From positions 268,349 to 332,348 of the forward strand of contig JAEQBH010006828.1 of NCBI GenBank assembly GCA_016808115.1: a stretch of DNA of 64,000 nt, in the 5' to 3' direction. The stretch comes from Tetrastigma voinierianum. Its lineage: Eukaryota > Streptophyta > Magnoliopsida > Vitales > Vitaceae. A model generated the notes under the pieces. That model searched no databases and was not told where the DNA came from. It was given only the letters and a program-made list of their open reading frames with translations. Both the position numbers and the translations under genes were made by a program. Positions 22,601-34,715 of this stretch are shown piece after piece; positions within the stretch are counted from its first letter, which is position 1, and the number at the start of each line of letters is the position of its first letter.

Positions 22601-22789
22601 GCTTGAGAAATTGACCAACTAGTTTAAATACCAAAATTACTCAAGGAGTGGTCAAGGGCGACGATTCCTCTCAACCCATGGTACAAGCCTGGCTAATTCC
22701 TAGCTGGGTTTTCAAGCCCAATCGATGGTCCTTGCCGAGGCTTTGGAACTGACTAATCGCTTGCAGCTTGGTGTTGTTGGCAAGACCAA

Positions 22790-23330
22790 TATATCTTCAT
22801 CTCCTACCGGGTAATTACTCCTGTATCGGTCACCGTGGTTTTCCCCGCACACCGATCAATCGTAAAACAACCTCTCATCGTAAATTTCCTGATTTTCGCC
22901 AGCAACTCATGTTTGTCGCTCAAATGAAAGATATTCAACTCCATGGTCATGTGTGCCACCAAAAAGCACTGCATGACTCATTCCCAAGAATTTATTATTG
23001 CATTGGCAAAGGGCTTAAAATGGTTCTCCTAAGATGATCGGGTACATTTATCAGTTCATCAGCAATTGTCCAAGAGTCATACCACAAAATCTACCGGGTA
23101 GTGGTGAATTCCTGCTATTCTTCATCTTCACTAAGACATCCTCAACTATCCCCTTAGGGACTTTCATCGATCTATCGGCCAATGAGAGGTGATGTCGTAG
23201 GCTTAATTACCCAACCCAGCCGCCCAGATGATCAATACAAGATTAGGGTTCACATCGCCCTAACTGCTAAGGATTTTTCTATGCAATTCCTACCAATATC
23301 GATCGAATTGTGGGAGATCCAAAAGATCTT
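22790..23330 (-). pseudogene. Element B aspartic protease, degenerate
   Basis: On the minus strand the ILGxPF segment and the following hydrophobic C-terminal part ending near a VEYLSF.DK-like sequence lie at about 23040-22870. They align with 8150-8020 of A. The active-site region at about 23300-23250 (IGRNCIEK-like, then frameshift) is barely readable. Multiple stops. Confidence 0.6.
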
Positions 23331-23749
23331 TGTATTTGACAGGTATTTGTTTTGAATTATGGCAATCGACATGTTCAAAGTGGAGAAATGCTTTTCCTCA
23401 ATGCCTAATCCTTTTGATCAAAAGATCTTTCAAAATTTTCGCATAAGCAGTATCTCCGTTTGATTAGGTCCAAGAAGGCATATTAATCTTCCACTACTTT
23501 TAAACCTCAAGAATGCCCGCTTTTGTTGAGTTGCCTTCTTCTTCCTCAAGTGCTTGTGAAATGAGGTGGTGGCGTTATTTTACTGAATCCCTCCCTAGGA
23601 GAATATGCTCAGTTAAATTTTCTCTCCCCACTTAAACTTTCAATTGTGCTGCATAGGCTTCATCAACCTCTTTTCCTGTTTCTCAGCAGATTATGGCTTC
23701 AACCTCATCCATTCCTTGATTGAATGTAATGATCCCTACTCCTCATGAA

Positions 23750-25130
23750 CCCCTGAGGATTTGGAACTGCTGCACGTGGAAACCTCCCTTTCTCACAGGC
23801 ACTTCTAGTAACCTGAGTTAATTCCTGGTGATCAACATCAGAGGTTATCACTCTTCTGCTGAGAGACGTTCGCGCCCATCTATTTCCTTTATTCAAAGTT
23901 GGTACTTCTATTAAAGATTATCCTTCTGCCATTGTATTATTTATTCCTTTTGTTCTCAATGTTGTCACACCACCCATCAAATTCAATATGGCTTGCTCTT
24001 ACTCGGAGAAGAGGATGGGTGGGCTTCGTTTGACTGTGAGGGAAACCAAACCTGAGGTTTGGCACCGTAAAGTACATAAAGTCGAGGGAAGGTTGGTTCC
24101 TCCATGCTAGATTAGGTGATTCCTCCAATTGGAATTGTAGGTATTACCATATGGAGCATTGGATTGTTGTGGCTTGTATTGTCCTACAGTGTTTGCACAT
24201 TCTGACATCAAATCCTTCACTGCAGGCCAGCAGCAGGGACACCGTCGCTCTGTCAAGCGTGGATTGGAAATTGGTGCAAGGATTAGACTGGTAAGGTGAT
24301 TTTCAATCATCGATGCACCTTCGGGAGCCGTGGGCTGCCTTCAAGTTCCTCCACTTTCTAGCTAGGCTGAAATCCTAGCCTCATCTCTATTTCTTCAGCA
24401 AGGTATTACATATCCCACCCCTGGGTCGACCCGGGTGGTTTCATCCCATCCGCTTTCTCTAGGTTAAGCCTCATCCCAACTTCTATAGTTTCAATACGTA
24501 AATTTAAGAACCATGGCTTCATCAGATGTTTGCTTAAAAGTCTCCCAACATGGTTTCTAAGAGTTGCCTCATGGCAGGAGACATACCACCATAGAAGTGG
24601 TTCACCAACATCCATGTGTCAAACCCATGGTGTGGACATGCACTGATGGTTTCCATAAATCTCTCCCAACACTGGTAAAATCTCTCACCATCATGAGTCA
24701 AAGTGTAGGATTTGTCTTTTCAAATTATTGGTCTTATGAGCACTGAAGAACTTTTTCAAGAATTCAGCCTCGCAAACAAACCCAATTTCTAATAGCCCCA
24801 GCCTCAATGAGTCGAGCCATATCTGCCTTGTCCTAAGAGTCAATGGAAATGCCTTTAGCTTCAGCAAATCCATGTGTCCATCATAATTCCTTCCTTGAAG
24901 CGTAGTGCAAACCTCTCAAATCCCTAATATGAGCTTAGAGGACATTTTCATTTTCCATACCATGATATGTGGGGAGTAGGGGTAATAAATACGCCTCACC
25001 GGCTACATCTTCAATGTGAGTGAATGATACGTGACGGGCACTAAATCTAGAGGGTGGATGTGATCCTCATGGTTCTATAGGCATTTGATTCATGGGGGTT
25101 CCCTGGTTGGCTCATGAACCAGTATGGGAT
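23750..25130 (-). pseudogene. Element B Gag, degenerate
   Basis: Minus-strand fragments include MDLLKLKAFPLTLRT, EFLKKFFSAHKTNNLKRQI (24691-24873), WMLVNHFYGGMS-equivalent sequence in a shifted frame around 24560-24620, and YGNTYNSNWRNHL (24107-24190). Order and spacing match A, E and F. At least five frame breaks. Confidence 0.78.
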
Positions 25131-25466
25131 CCATGGTCGCTTGGTACACTAACTTCACTAGTCAGGTTCAATTTGTGTACCCATCCTATTCAATCTACCT
25201 CAAGTGTTCTATCCCACCTGTTGCATACACACAGCTACACACCAAAGAGACAACAAAGAGCAACAAACAACCTGCAAAAAGATTAAATTAACTAAAAATA
25301 AAAAAACCGATCGAATGAAAATCGAAATCAAATAAAGCAAAAGTATCGCTAAGCGGCAAACTGGCGCTTCCCGCGAATCAGTTGCAAAAAGAGTAAAGAA
25401 GATCTTCACTGCGGATGTGGATCACAAGTAATTTTTCAACTTACCATTTGTAGTTTGGGCACCATC

Positions 25467-25484
25467 CCCGTGCAACGGCGGCCA
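25467..25484 (-). other. Element B primer binding site (tRNA-Asp type)
   Basis: The minus strand reads TGGCCGCCGTTGCACGGG, two bases inside the 5' LTR end. It is close to TGGCGCCGTTGCCGGGG, the complement of the plant tRNA-Asp 3' end. GATGGTGCC follows, as in E. Confidence 0.8.
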
Positions 25485-25486
25485 TT

Positions 25487-27218
25487 TGATTCGTGCTGCG
25501 TAGGGCCGAGCTTAAAATCAACAAAAATTTATATACACCTGTCTTACCACGCGTAGTCAAGCTACTCAAAGATAGTGGTCTAGATCGAACACGGGATGGG
25601 TTTTCATCCTAAAATGGCTTGCATCAGTGCATGAAGGTAAGCAGCTTTCTATTTGGACTCTTTGGATTGGGTTTCAAAACAAGTGGGAATGGTTTGAACC
25701 TAAAATTGTAAAAACCTGTAAAGCTAAAGTGTAGAAAAGTTAACTTAAGAATTAGGTTACTAACTTGGCAAGTTAGGGCAAACAAGTGTCCCTGAGCCTA
25801 TCCTCGCAAGTATGACATGCAACCTATAGTCCATGGTATAACCGGATCTATATTTAACTAGCAAACCTCACCCATGAAACATCTCCTATTTGAGTCAAAA
25901 ATGTAGCATGCGCTATGGCCCCTTTTAGTTTAAAACTTAACATTAAATTATCATTTCAGAGGCTCAGTGAAGCACTTCATCTAAAGAACAACAATGCATC
26001 TCTCACTCCGAAAGCACCGCATCCTAAAGCATGGAGGAGTATTTGGCCAAAATAATAACAAAGAATGTTATTTAACCCTAATTAAGAACCCTAACATGTG
26101 TAAATATTATCTCGCAGGCTCAGAAACTATCTAAAGAACAATAAATTCTAAAGTATGGAGAGTATTACCAAATCAATAACATCCCATGTTATGCAACTAA
26201 GTTTTGAGAATAAGAGCCATAAATACACCACCGTAGCTTTTAATACAAGAGGACAACATGCATGCCACCACTGCCTAACTTCCTTCCTCTTCAAAGAAAG
26301 AGGCTTAGCCAAGCATCTCTTGAGTCACATCCTCAAGAGGTGTGTGTTTGGCGTACTTGAAAGGGAGAGAAAAGCAGAGAGAGAAGAGAGAAAAGAAAAT
26401 AAAAGCAAACCTAAAATAAAAGACTTTATTTACAAAAATAAAAACTTACAAAAATATCTTCCACAATTTGTTCCACCAATTGTTCTCCACCATTACAAAA
26501 CAAGAGGGGCTATATAGCCTCCTCGTATGGAAAATCAAAAAACCTATGAAATTGGCTACACTGACAATTCAAGTAATACACCAAGTTCGAGGCGGCTCGG
26601 GCATTAATTACAAAGCATGACGAGGCATCAATTTTCGCTTAGGTCGAGGAATTTCGCCAACTAGTGAAATCACTAGCCACGAAACATGGAATTCTCGCTA
26701 TGATTTATGCACTTCATATAGCTTAAATTTCGCTGTTACTAAATTTTGGGGAAATAAATCAGCAGTTTTTTCGCTTAAGGAACAAGCAAGAGCGAATTGG
26801 GATGGTCTAGCGAAATTGTGTTATGAGGTTGAAAGGAATTTTTCTTGTTGTTGCGAATTTTCGCAATCCTAGCGAAAATTTTCGCAGCTTAGCGAAAATT
26901 CCAATTTTGTTGATCCTTCACTGCATTGCCTCCTGTCTTCAACTGCATCACATTTTCTTCATCTTGCCTTGGTTTTCTCTTTGATTCTCGGGTCGATCAT
27001 GGTCGAGACTTGAGTTCAAAACTTCATGATTCATCATTCATCTCATTGAACTCCAAAGTGCACAAAAGCCTGCAAAATGTACCAAAAATACTTAAATGGC
27101 ATAAGTACTACTAAGAAGACTAGAACACTCAATCAGAGTATGACATGATTAATGTGCAAAAAGCACTCAAAACCTATCTAATATAGGGTTCAAAATTGCA
27201 CTTTTTGGGCATTAATCA
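25487..27218 (-). repeat. Element B 5' LTR
   Basis: About 1732 bp, TGATTAATG at 27218 to ...ACGAATCA at 25487. The terminal hairpin arms are 27198-27218 and 27146-27166, with a 31-nt loop. A GCGAAA-word cluster lies at 26630-26905. It is the partner of 17310-19029. Confidence 0.85.
27146..27218 (-). promoter_or_regulatory. LTR-terminal hairpin, element B
   Basis: Both arms carry the B-specific change: the outer arm starts TGATTAATG and the inner arm ends CATTAATCA. In Y and E both arms instead carry TTAGTA(C)/GTA(C/G)TAA. Arms 21 nt, loop 31 nt. Confidence 0.75.
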
Positions 27219-27265
27219 ACATAATAGTTACATATAAGCCCATTATCGAGTTAAATATCCCAACA
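27219..27265 (-). mobile_element. Copia element J: start of 5' LTR
   Basis: On the minus strand TGTTGGGATATTTAAC begins at 27265, a standard plant copia LTR start, and continues to the B insertion point. The LTR then resumes at 17309. Confidence 0.75.
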
Positions 27266-28895
27266 AATATTACGTCAAGTTTATTAACAATGGATCAAAC
27301 TTGTCTTTTTGCATATTCTAAATGTTGCATGGCCTTTTTTCCTTCATTTATTGGTTGTCTCAAGCACATAGACATTGAAGTCATTTAAAATTGCGTCCCG
27401 AGAAAAATATAAAGTAAATGACGTTCATAACATTTTTCTCTCATATGAAAAACTAATTAATAAGAGGAAATAAGAGATAACCAAATTTTTATGAATTATT
27501 TTAATGTAATTATACAATGAATGTTTAATTTTGATATGATCATACTCATATTAGTTACTTGTCTAAAGGTAGAGTTAATCATTTGCAACAAGTATATGTT
27601 AAAAAAAAAATATTATAAAGGTGAATTTAATAATGAAATAGTGTTAATTTAGTCTCCTTTTCTCAATATTTTAACTTCTAACATTTTTTCCTTAAGTAAG
27701 AATGTGTGATTTTTTGGCTTTTTTGGCTTGAAGTCACTCATCTATACACATCTTTCCATTATTTTCTTTCTTAATAAAGTGCTTATTACACATAGATCTG
27801 GTTTTCAATTTGTTTTTTTTTTCATGATTTTATCGTGGTCTTGTTGTGGAGTGTGGTTGTGTTTTCTTGGTACGATTTTTTTCATCATCTTAATGCAACG
27901 TTTCTTTGTGCATGAACGATTCAGACGAGCAAAACATATTCGATCAAACATATCCAACAAATCAAATCATAAGGTTGTCAATATGTTGCATAATTGGAGT
28001 TATAGATATTCTAGTCTTAGTAGGGTTATCAAATGTATATGCTTCGAGCCGATTCATTATGCTATTAATCTTGATAATTTTTTATCCTCTATTATTTTTA
28101 GCAAAGTTGATAGTTTGACTCAATAAAATTATTCTCCTTTAAAAAAAAAAAAGAAATAGTTAATTCTAAAAAATATAAGGGTAAAGTATGTTAACCAAAC
28201 TGACCAAATATCAATTGGGAGAATGGTTGCATTAGTGAATTAATTATTGTCACTCTTTCAAGTTTGATAATTGATATTGCTTGGTGGTCTTAAATTCAAG
28301 TGATGAGTTTAGAGAGGTAGGCTCCAACGTTGCAATAAATAAGGGTTGTGGGTGGTAGTCTCGTTCTCATATTAGCATTGGTTGGTGATTAAGAAATTAA
28401 GCACAAGAGATGGTTGCTGCCAATGCATTCCTCATCATCTACGTCATGCTATTCATTCTGCCTCAAATGTTGGTGTTGTGTAACATAGTAAGTTTACACC
28501 AATGCTATTCAATAAAGGGTGATTTGATTAAAAGGATTTTTCAAAACTAAATTTCAGAAATCTAACCCTTCGTCAATTTTTGACCATATTTTGACAAAAA
28601 TGCTTTTATTGTTTTCTTATCAAAATAACCATTTCTTTTCAAAGATATATGTGAACACATGAAATAATAAAGGGTATTTTTGTCCACAATGAGTCATCCT
28701 TCAAGAAAAAACATGAAGATGTGCAACTTTACAAATTTTGAGTATGAAAGTCTGAATCAAATTTTCTTCAATAAAAGTCTAACAATATTAGCAAATTAAA
28801 TGAAGCGGCCATCGTAGCCATGGTTATTAGTGAGCAAAACAACTACGACCTTCAACCTTGTACATATGCTTATGCCATTTAAGAAAGAAATATTT
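27266..28895. other. Unassigned AT-rich DNA between J and H
   Basis: No recognisable gene or element. A 132-codon frame at 27728-28126 is open but AT-rich and of low complexity, rich in F, I and L, with an A-tract just after it (28140). Its composition is that of the flank, and no motif was recognised. This may be the original flank that J inserted into. Confidence 0.4.
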
Positions 28896-30511
28896 TGTGA
28901 CACCCTAAATTTCGGGGGTCTATTCATCAATCATCAACCCGCTAAAGACCTGTGGATATCTCGTAACCCAATACCACGTCATGTGTCCCTTTCACCGAGA
29001 CCCTTCATTTTACAAACTAGATAGATTCCCTGTGGATATCGTGCTAGGAGCTATTCAAAAAACAATCATGCACAATGTACAATGCTGTAGGAAAAACAAC
29101 ACCTGACAGTTGTCCTAAGTTTCACTTAGGTGAAGCTTCTCTTAGCCTAGGCGAGGCAGAACCCAATTTCAAGGCTGCCTCAGGCTTACCCAGAAAATCA
29201 CCTTCGTTTAGGCAAGGCAGAGCCTATGTTTTCAAGTCAATTTTATGCAAAAATCCATTTTTGAGTTTAATTACACTCCTTTACATAAAAATACACATAT
29301 GAGTTCAATTTCACTCATAAACACATTTATACATGTCAAAATGGATTTACTTCAAACATTTTACAAAAATGATCACAAAGCCATAAGCTGGCTTTCTTCA
29401 CTCTTGTGGCTCCGGATGAGAACCGCCCAACGGTGCATTTCCCGCACCTGAAATGTTATCCCATATAGGGTGAGCCACGCCCGGTAGAGTAAATCCTATA
29501 GAGGGTAATCCCCACCTAAGTGCACATGGAATGCTTACACTTAACAATTTTCACATTCGCATCAGAATTCTAAGCAAGATTTGCAATCCTAGGTTGGAAT
29601 CCTACATGCCTTGCCATGAAATGAGATGAGACTTACTCATGCACCATGCCTGAGTCTTTACTAACTCCACCATACTCGAGTCTTTATCGACTCCCATACT
29701 TGAGTCTTTACCGATTCCCACCACACAATGTGATGCCCATGTGTGATAAAAACCGTCATTGATGAATACATCTAATGATCCCTTTTAAAACAAAAGTCAT
29801 GTTTTTATAAACCAAAACTTTTAAGGTCATTCACCATTTTCATTTATAAAACCATTGTGTCTAACCCTTCTTGCTATTACCGGACACAAGTTTTCCGTTT
29901 CATGCAACCGTGCGACTCTGTTGGACTTCGTCCAAGGGTACCAAGCCCACTCATCAAATCACCAATTTCGGTGTTTGATCCTAACCATTTACCCACACCC
30001 ATGAAATGTGATGTTCCCGTGCATATGCAATGCAATGTGCCATTGCAAGTTAATGCTATGTCCCACATGTAATGAATGCCATATGGAAAATATAAACCAT
30101 ACAATTTACCTTGTATCTTGGACAATTATATCACATGCATATAATTTCCTAAACAAACATTCATTCCTAATGTCAATATGTAAGAGCAATACATATCAAC
30201 ATATCATCAAGTCAACATTAGTCCACACAATGTTATTACAAAGGCAAGTAATAACACTCGACATCAAACTAATTGTGGCATATAGCATGCTCATTAAACC
30301 ACCCACAATAAATTTCAAAGGAAGCTATGTGATAGGCCCCAAACAATCTACACATCGGCTTCAAATAGTCCCCCAGCAAGCCTGTCAAGTAGAACTCTCG
30401 TCGCTTTCAGCGAAGCACTCCTTCGCCCAGGAGAAGAGGTTCGCCTGTCCAAAGGTCGCATCCACTTTGCTCCTGCGAACTCCTAAGCAGCCTACCTTCG
30501 CCTAGGCGAAG
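28896..30511 (+). mobile_element. Relic H: gypsy-type LTR relic
   Basis: Starts TGTGACACCCTAAATTTCGG, a typical gypsy (Tekay/Del-like) LTR start. It includes a GAGAACCGCCCAACGGTGCA block (about 29418) of the kind found in such LTRs. CCTAGGC words occur at 29121-29157 and 30494-30512. The central part matches H'. It ends where another TGTGACGCCCCC start begins at 30512. No second LTR or interior was found. Confidence 0.55.
29650..29723. repeat. ~25-bp tandem repeat, three units
   Basis: Three consecutive units of the form CTxGAGTCTTTAxxxAxTCCxA (29650-29674, 29675-29698, 29699-29723) inside relic H. Confidence 0.75.
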
Positions 30512-31900
30512 TGTGACGCCCCCAACTCAGCACACGGTGTCAAGCGAGGGTGTCATTTTTTTTCCCTATTTACTATAAACTTATAAACTTTAAGCTTGTT
30601 CATTCATATAATGTTAAATATAGGAACTCAGTATATTCTCGTGAGTACGGACATAAAATATATACAAGCTTCATATATGGAAGTCTTAAATATTTACACA
30701 TTTACATTGCTTACAAAAAACAAAAATACATATACATTAGACCAAATGGTCTTTCGGGTACCTAGTGATGTGTTAACTCTTTGACGCGATGCGATTGTCT
30801 TCTTCGCTCTCTTCAGACTCATTAATTCCGATGAAATGACCCGTGCTGTTTATAGCTTATAAATAAATACATATAGACTTTAATTTCAATCAAAGTCACA
30901 CTTTTAGACAACTGCATATAACTTTAACATTCATTTACATATACACATGCTTATTCATGTTTTGAACATATCACTTATAGATAAGCTTTTACATATATCA
31001 TACTTATTCGTCTTATCATGTTTCATTCCATATCATCTTTCATTTACGTTTTTGTTCTTATACTTATCAATGTTTAGGTATCATCACATAGCAATGCTAT
31101 GCTTCTCATATCATGTCATGCCATTTACATATTCTTGTCATTTATCTTATGTTTCATGCCTACAAATACCTTAGAAGTGGATACGGAAAAAACTCGTGAT
31201 ATACCCGGGTTGGGTATTATCACCGCATTTGAGACGCTGATCTCTATCTGTATGACCCAAACGCAATAATTAGTGAATGATCCAAATGGGAGCTATGTCA
31301 TCACTCCAAATGGGCCTCGATATCTGTAAACTGTATGCTACGACAACTATATCCCTATAGGCATGCCTATCTATCTAACTACCCGGTCATAAGCAGGTAA
31401 TCAGTTTTATTATGTTTTCTTAACAATCTTTCGGGTATTAGAAAAAGATATCTCATATACATGAATGACTATTGATATCATGTATACTTATGAGATATTC
31501 ATTATCAAATAATCTCTTATAAGCCTATAATTGTAATTTTTTCATATAACAAAATTATACTTGTATTCTCTTTAACTTTCATATAACATATGTTATCATG
31601 ATCATATTATTATGATGCATTATTTCGATGGTGCTTTTTCTATCGATTATAAATGGATCTTCTCTGGGTCACCGGGTCGATATGTCAATAATCATCGTAT
31701 AACCTATAACCCGCAACCTACACCAGCATATTCGACGAGGGTACGACGTCGGCCGATGTGCCTAAGTCAGATTCTTTCAGAAAAGAATTCAACTGTGGAT
31801 GGCGTTATGATTGAGTACCTTTTTATAGTAGAATGGGTCGGTATTTATAAAGAGAAATTATGGTTACTTTCCTCGTTGGGACAAGGATACTGAGATCTCT
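30512..31900 (+). mobile_element. LTR-like sequence K
   Basis: Begins TGTGACGCCCCCAAC, followed closely by GGGTGTCATTTTTTTT, a start seen in Tekay/Del-like LTRs. The 31190-31400 part, with GTGGATACG and blocks around CCCGGGTTGGG, fits LTR interior. The 3' end and primer site were not found, so the right border is approximate. Confidence 0.4.
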
Positions 31901-34005
31901 CCCATCGGGTGAGGAGTTTCTTCCTTATCATGGACTGATCAAGTATGGATACGGAGGGAGCCATGATCATGCAAGATTCTTCTTTCCTAACTGCGGAGCA
32001 CTGGGATCGCGGGACCGGTGTTTTTCCCTTTGACGAGAGTTTACGGGTCAGCTTATCGCTTGATTACCTAGCAGGGTGGTTTCAACTCTAGCCCGAAGCC
32101 GCATAATTTCTGGGCATGGGTAGGATCTCACCAGGCCGAGTTTCGTCGGGTCTTACGCCCACCCCTTCATGGGCTAAGTGGAGGTCCAATTTTACGCCAG
32201 CCTATGCACATATTATTTTCTACCCTATCGCTGGCCCTCAACCTCGGGTCAAGCAAGCGGTAGGCGAGGGCCGGCTTGTTTCGATTGGTCAATTTCCACG
32301 TGGCTATCCAGTGATGGTTTGGCTCCAGCTTTGTCGCCGCTCAAACGCCTTGTGATACGACGGCGCTTCTTTCGCCGAGCCCGCTTCCACCGTTGCTTAT
32401 CATACCTTTAGAAACATTCCTTGTATCACCCTTTTCACTTCTTTACTATTTGAAGCTTCTCTAATCAGTGCTTGTAAACTACTTGTGGTATGCTTTTGTC
32501 GCCTGCCTCCCTAGGGCTTGTTTTCCCCGCTTCCATCTTAAGCTGGTGCACCTTCTTCTTCTTCGCCGCTTCTTCCTTGTTTTGAATTCTAGTGGCGTGG
32601 TTGGTGTCCCGCTTCTCTCGTCGTTTTGTTCGCTCTTCCTTTCCGTTGCTTAATCATGCGTGCTTCTTCTGGGTCTTCTCGTCTATCACCAAGGTGACAA
32701 AGTAAGGCCTACTGAGATTCTAAGTCGACATGACCTAGCTTGGTGGGGCCTAGAGTCCCAGGTTTGTGGTTGCCGGGGTCCTCCCAGCGGTTATCTCTCC
32801 GCTCGTGCAAGGGCAAGGAGAAGATTAGAGAGACTAGGGCATCCTTGTGGCTCTAAATATTCAGGGTTTCGAGGTACGCAGATGTCATGGACCTTAGCTC
32901 GGTCGAGCCGCTTGCTTAAAACTTTTACTACCAAAGTTATGGACCTCCTTCCTCGGTGTCCCGATCTTTACATCTTATGTTGTTCCCGGTCCAAGATGGT
33001 CTACTTTTCGAGGCGAAGCCTTTGAGAACGACCGTCTTACACCTTTCATCAAAATGTCCTACAAGATTTCAATGTACGCCGTCCTGCAAATTTTCTCTCT
33101 AATTTTTACTATTACCTTAGTCTACTCTAGTTTTTTCGTGGATAAGGGCCTCGGGGTCCCTAGTATAGCTCTGTTGTTGGATTTCTTCAGCGTGAAAGAG
33201 GCTTCGGAAGGCTTCTTGTATATTTCGAAGCGGACAATTGCTCGACCTATCATTTCCAACCTCCCCTCTTCCCATAAACATTGGAAAGAGCGTTATTTCT
33301 TTTTCGGGGGTCAACATTGGGAATACAACCCTCCCAATCAAGACGATACGCTGGGGATTCCGATAGTATGGACTGCTCGTAAGAACCTGCGTGAGTTTTA
33401 TGTCTATGCTAGTAGGGGTCAACTTTTTTAGGAGCCATGCCGTGCCTTGGCTCTGCTTTGTCAAGGCGGTTTTCAAGTATCAGTCCCGACCTTACCCCGG
33501 GCACAAGGAAGTAAAGCGCGTCAAGTGTCGCTCGGCATATTCGATCTGGATCAGGTGGACATTCCCGCCTTCAGTGTGAGCCCTTCTTGTTCTTTGCCCG
33601 ACATCTCCTTCGCTCCCGCTATGGAAATCCCCGGGGGCCTCATTGCGGAAGCCAAGCCTGAGGGAACTTCGTGCCCGTGTCGAAATAGCTTAGGGAAGAA
33701 GAGGAGCGTAGCGCAAGGCTCGTGGATTCTCCCGAGAGCATCTTTCCACGGTAGGGTCTTGAAGCCGGGAGTATCTGACTCCCGCCGTGCTCTCAAGTTC
33801 AGTGAAAGGTAGGCGCTGCACTCTGGGCCGAGGTGTCCGAGGTGGCTGGTGCCAGCTGCCGCCCTCCTCCACCGTAGGAGTCAAGGGTTCTTTTGAGAAA
33901 GGCCGCTCCGAGCCTCCTTTGAAAGTCCTTCCCATCTCTCGCTGGAGCCCTGCGAACTTTGCCTCCTTCCGACACGGGAAATGTGGGCGATGATCGCCAG
34001 TCGGC
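31901..34005 (+). pseudogene. GC-rich broken reading region with Gag-like domain
   Basis: GC-rich with several linked open frames on the plus strand. The best one (33054-33431, 125 codons) contains SFFVDKGLGVPS, LLDFFSVKEASEGFLYISKR and SNLPSSHKHWKERYFFFGG. The 'LPSS.K.WK.R.FFF' pattern resembles the N-terminal Gag-like domain of 'putative gypsy type transposon' proteins (PF04195 type), but this is from memory. The remaining frames (32116-32411, 32660-33025, 33447-33993) were not recognised. The region ends close to an Athila-type polypurine tract, so it may be the interior of the element whose 3' LTR is at 34041. Confidence 0.4.
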
Positions 34006-34040
34006 GTGAGGACTCGCGCCGCAATGTGTAGCTTGTCGGG
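34006..34040 (+). other. Athila-type 3' interior end and polypurine tract
   Basis: GCAATGTGTAGCTTGTCGGG directly precedes an LTR start. E has GCAATGTGTCTGGGCTGGGA in the same place, and D has GAATGTGCCTGTTTGTGGGG. This shows that the LTR at 34041 is, or once was, a 3' LTR. Confidence 0.55.
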
Positions 34041-34715
34041 TGATTAATACCTAAATAGTGCTATTTTGAGCCCTGTTTATTGCAGGTTTTAAGCACTTTT
34101 TGTGTACTAATCTACTTAAATAACCCAATTGATACATTGAGGTCCCGACTTTGCTACTGATCATATTTTATGGCTATTTTGGTAAGTTTTATAGGCCAAA
34201 TAAGTTATTTTCTTCGAGCTGATTCAAATAGACAAACCTGAGCTGAACTCGAAGATGCATGATCATTTCAGAAGAGATTTGGTGCAAAATGGTAAGAAAA
34301 GGAAGAATTTGGAATTTAAGCAAGAGCAGAAAATTATGAACTTAGGAATTTCGGCAAATATGAAATTTCGCAACACCGCTCCCGCACTCCTATTGTTGGA
34401 TCGCTTGACCCGCTTTATGGTTTTGTACAAATCTACCCTTGATGTAATTTGGTCCCTTTATACATTTTTGTAATTTCTCTTTGGTACCGAAAGCACTATA
34501 TAAGCCTGCTAAGCCAGAACATCAATCAAATTTAAATTCCATCAATCACTTAATAAAATTGGCGCCTAAATTTCCTCCCGTCGTGTGACTTTCTCCTTTT
34601 TTCCTTCACTTTCAGATCTTCACTAGGCCAAACACCCCTTGATGATGACAAATCAAGGGATGTTACAACCCCTCATCCTTGAAGAGGGCCACCGGGTTAG
34701 AGTTCTAAGATATCC
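34041..34715 (+). repeat. LTR of the F-E family, 5' half
   Basis: Starts TGATTAATACCTAAATAGTG and matches 36980-37593 and 44013-44690. It includes the shared GATGATGACAAATCAAGGGA stretch and the terminal inverted repeat. The second half is missing in direct orientation and replaced by an inverted piece. Confidence 0.75.

Larger units (their letters stand above)
17310..27218 (-). mobile_element. Element B: Athila-like LTR retrotransposon lacking pol
   Basis: About 9.91 kb on the minus strand, with the same plan as A: 5' LTR 25487-27218, tRNA-Asp primer site, gag, protease, AT-rich gap, GC-rich extra reading region, 3' untranslated block, polypurine tract and 3' LTR 17310-19029. The 5-bp flanks are ACATA on the right and TGATA on the left, matching at only three positions (A-AT-A is partly lost), so the duplication is degraded. 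It is more diverged internally than A. It inserted in the LTR of copia J. Confidence 0.85.

Noticed and set aside
27728..28126. 132-codon open frame with hydrophobic N-terminal part
   Set aside because: Composition equals that of the AT-rich flank, no motif, a second overlapping frame is open too, and no gene structure surrounds it.
30008..30505. 165-codon open frame, the longest in the window
   Set aside because: It lies inside relic H, overlaps the CCTAGGC words, has no domain motif, and is not conserved in H'.
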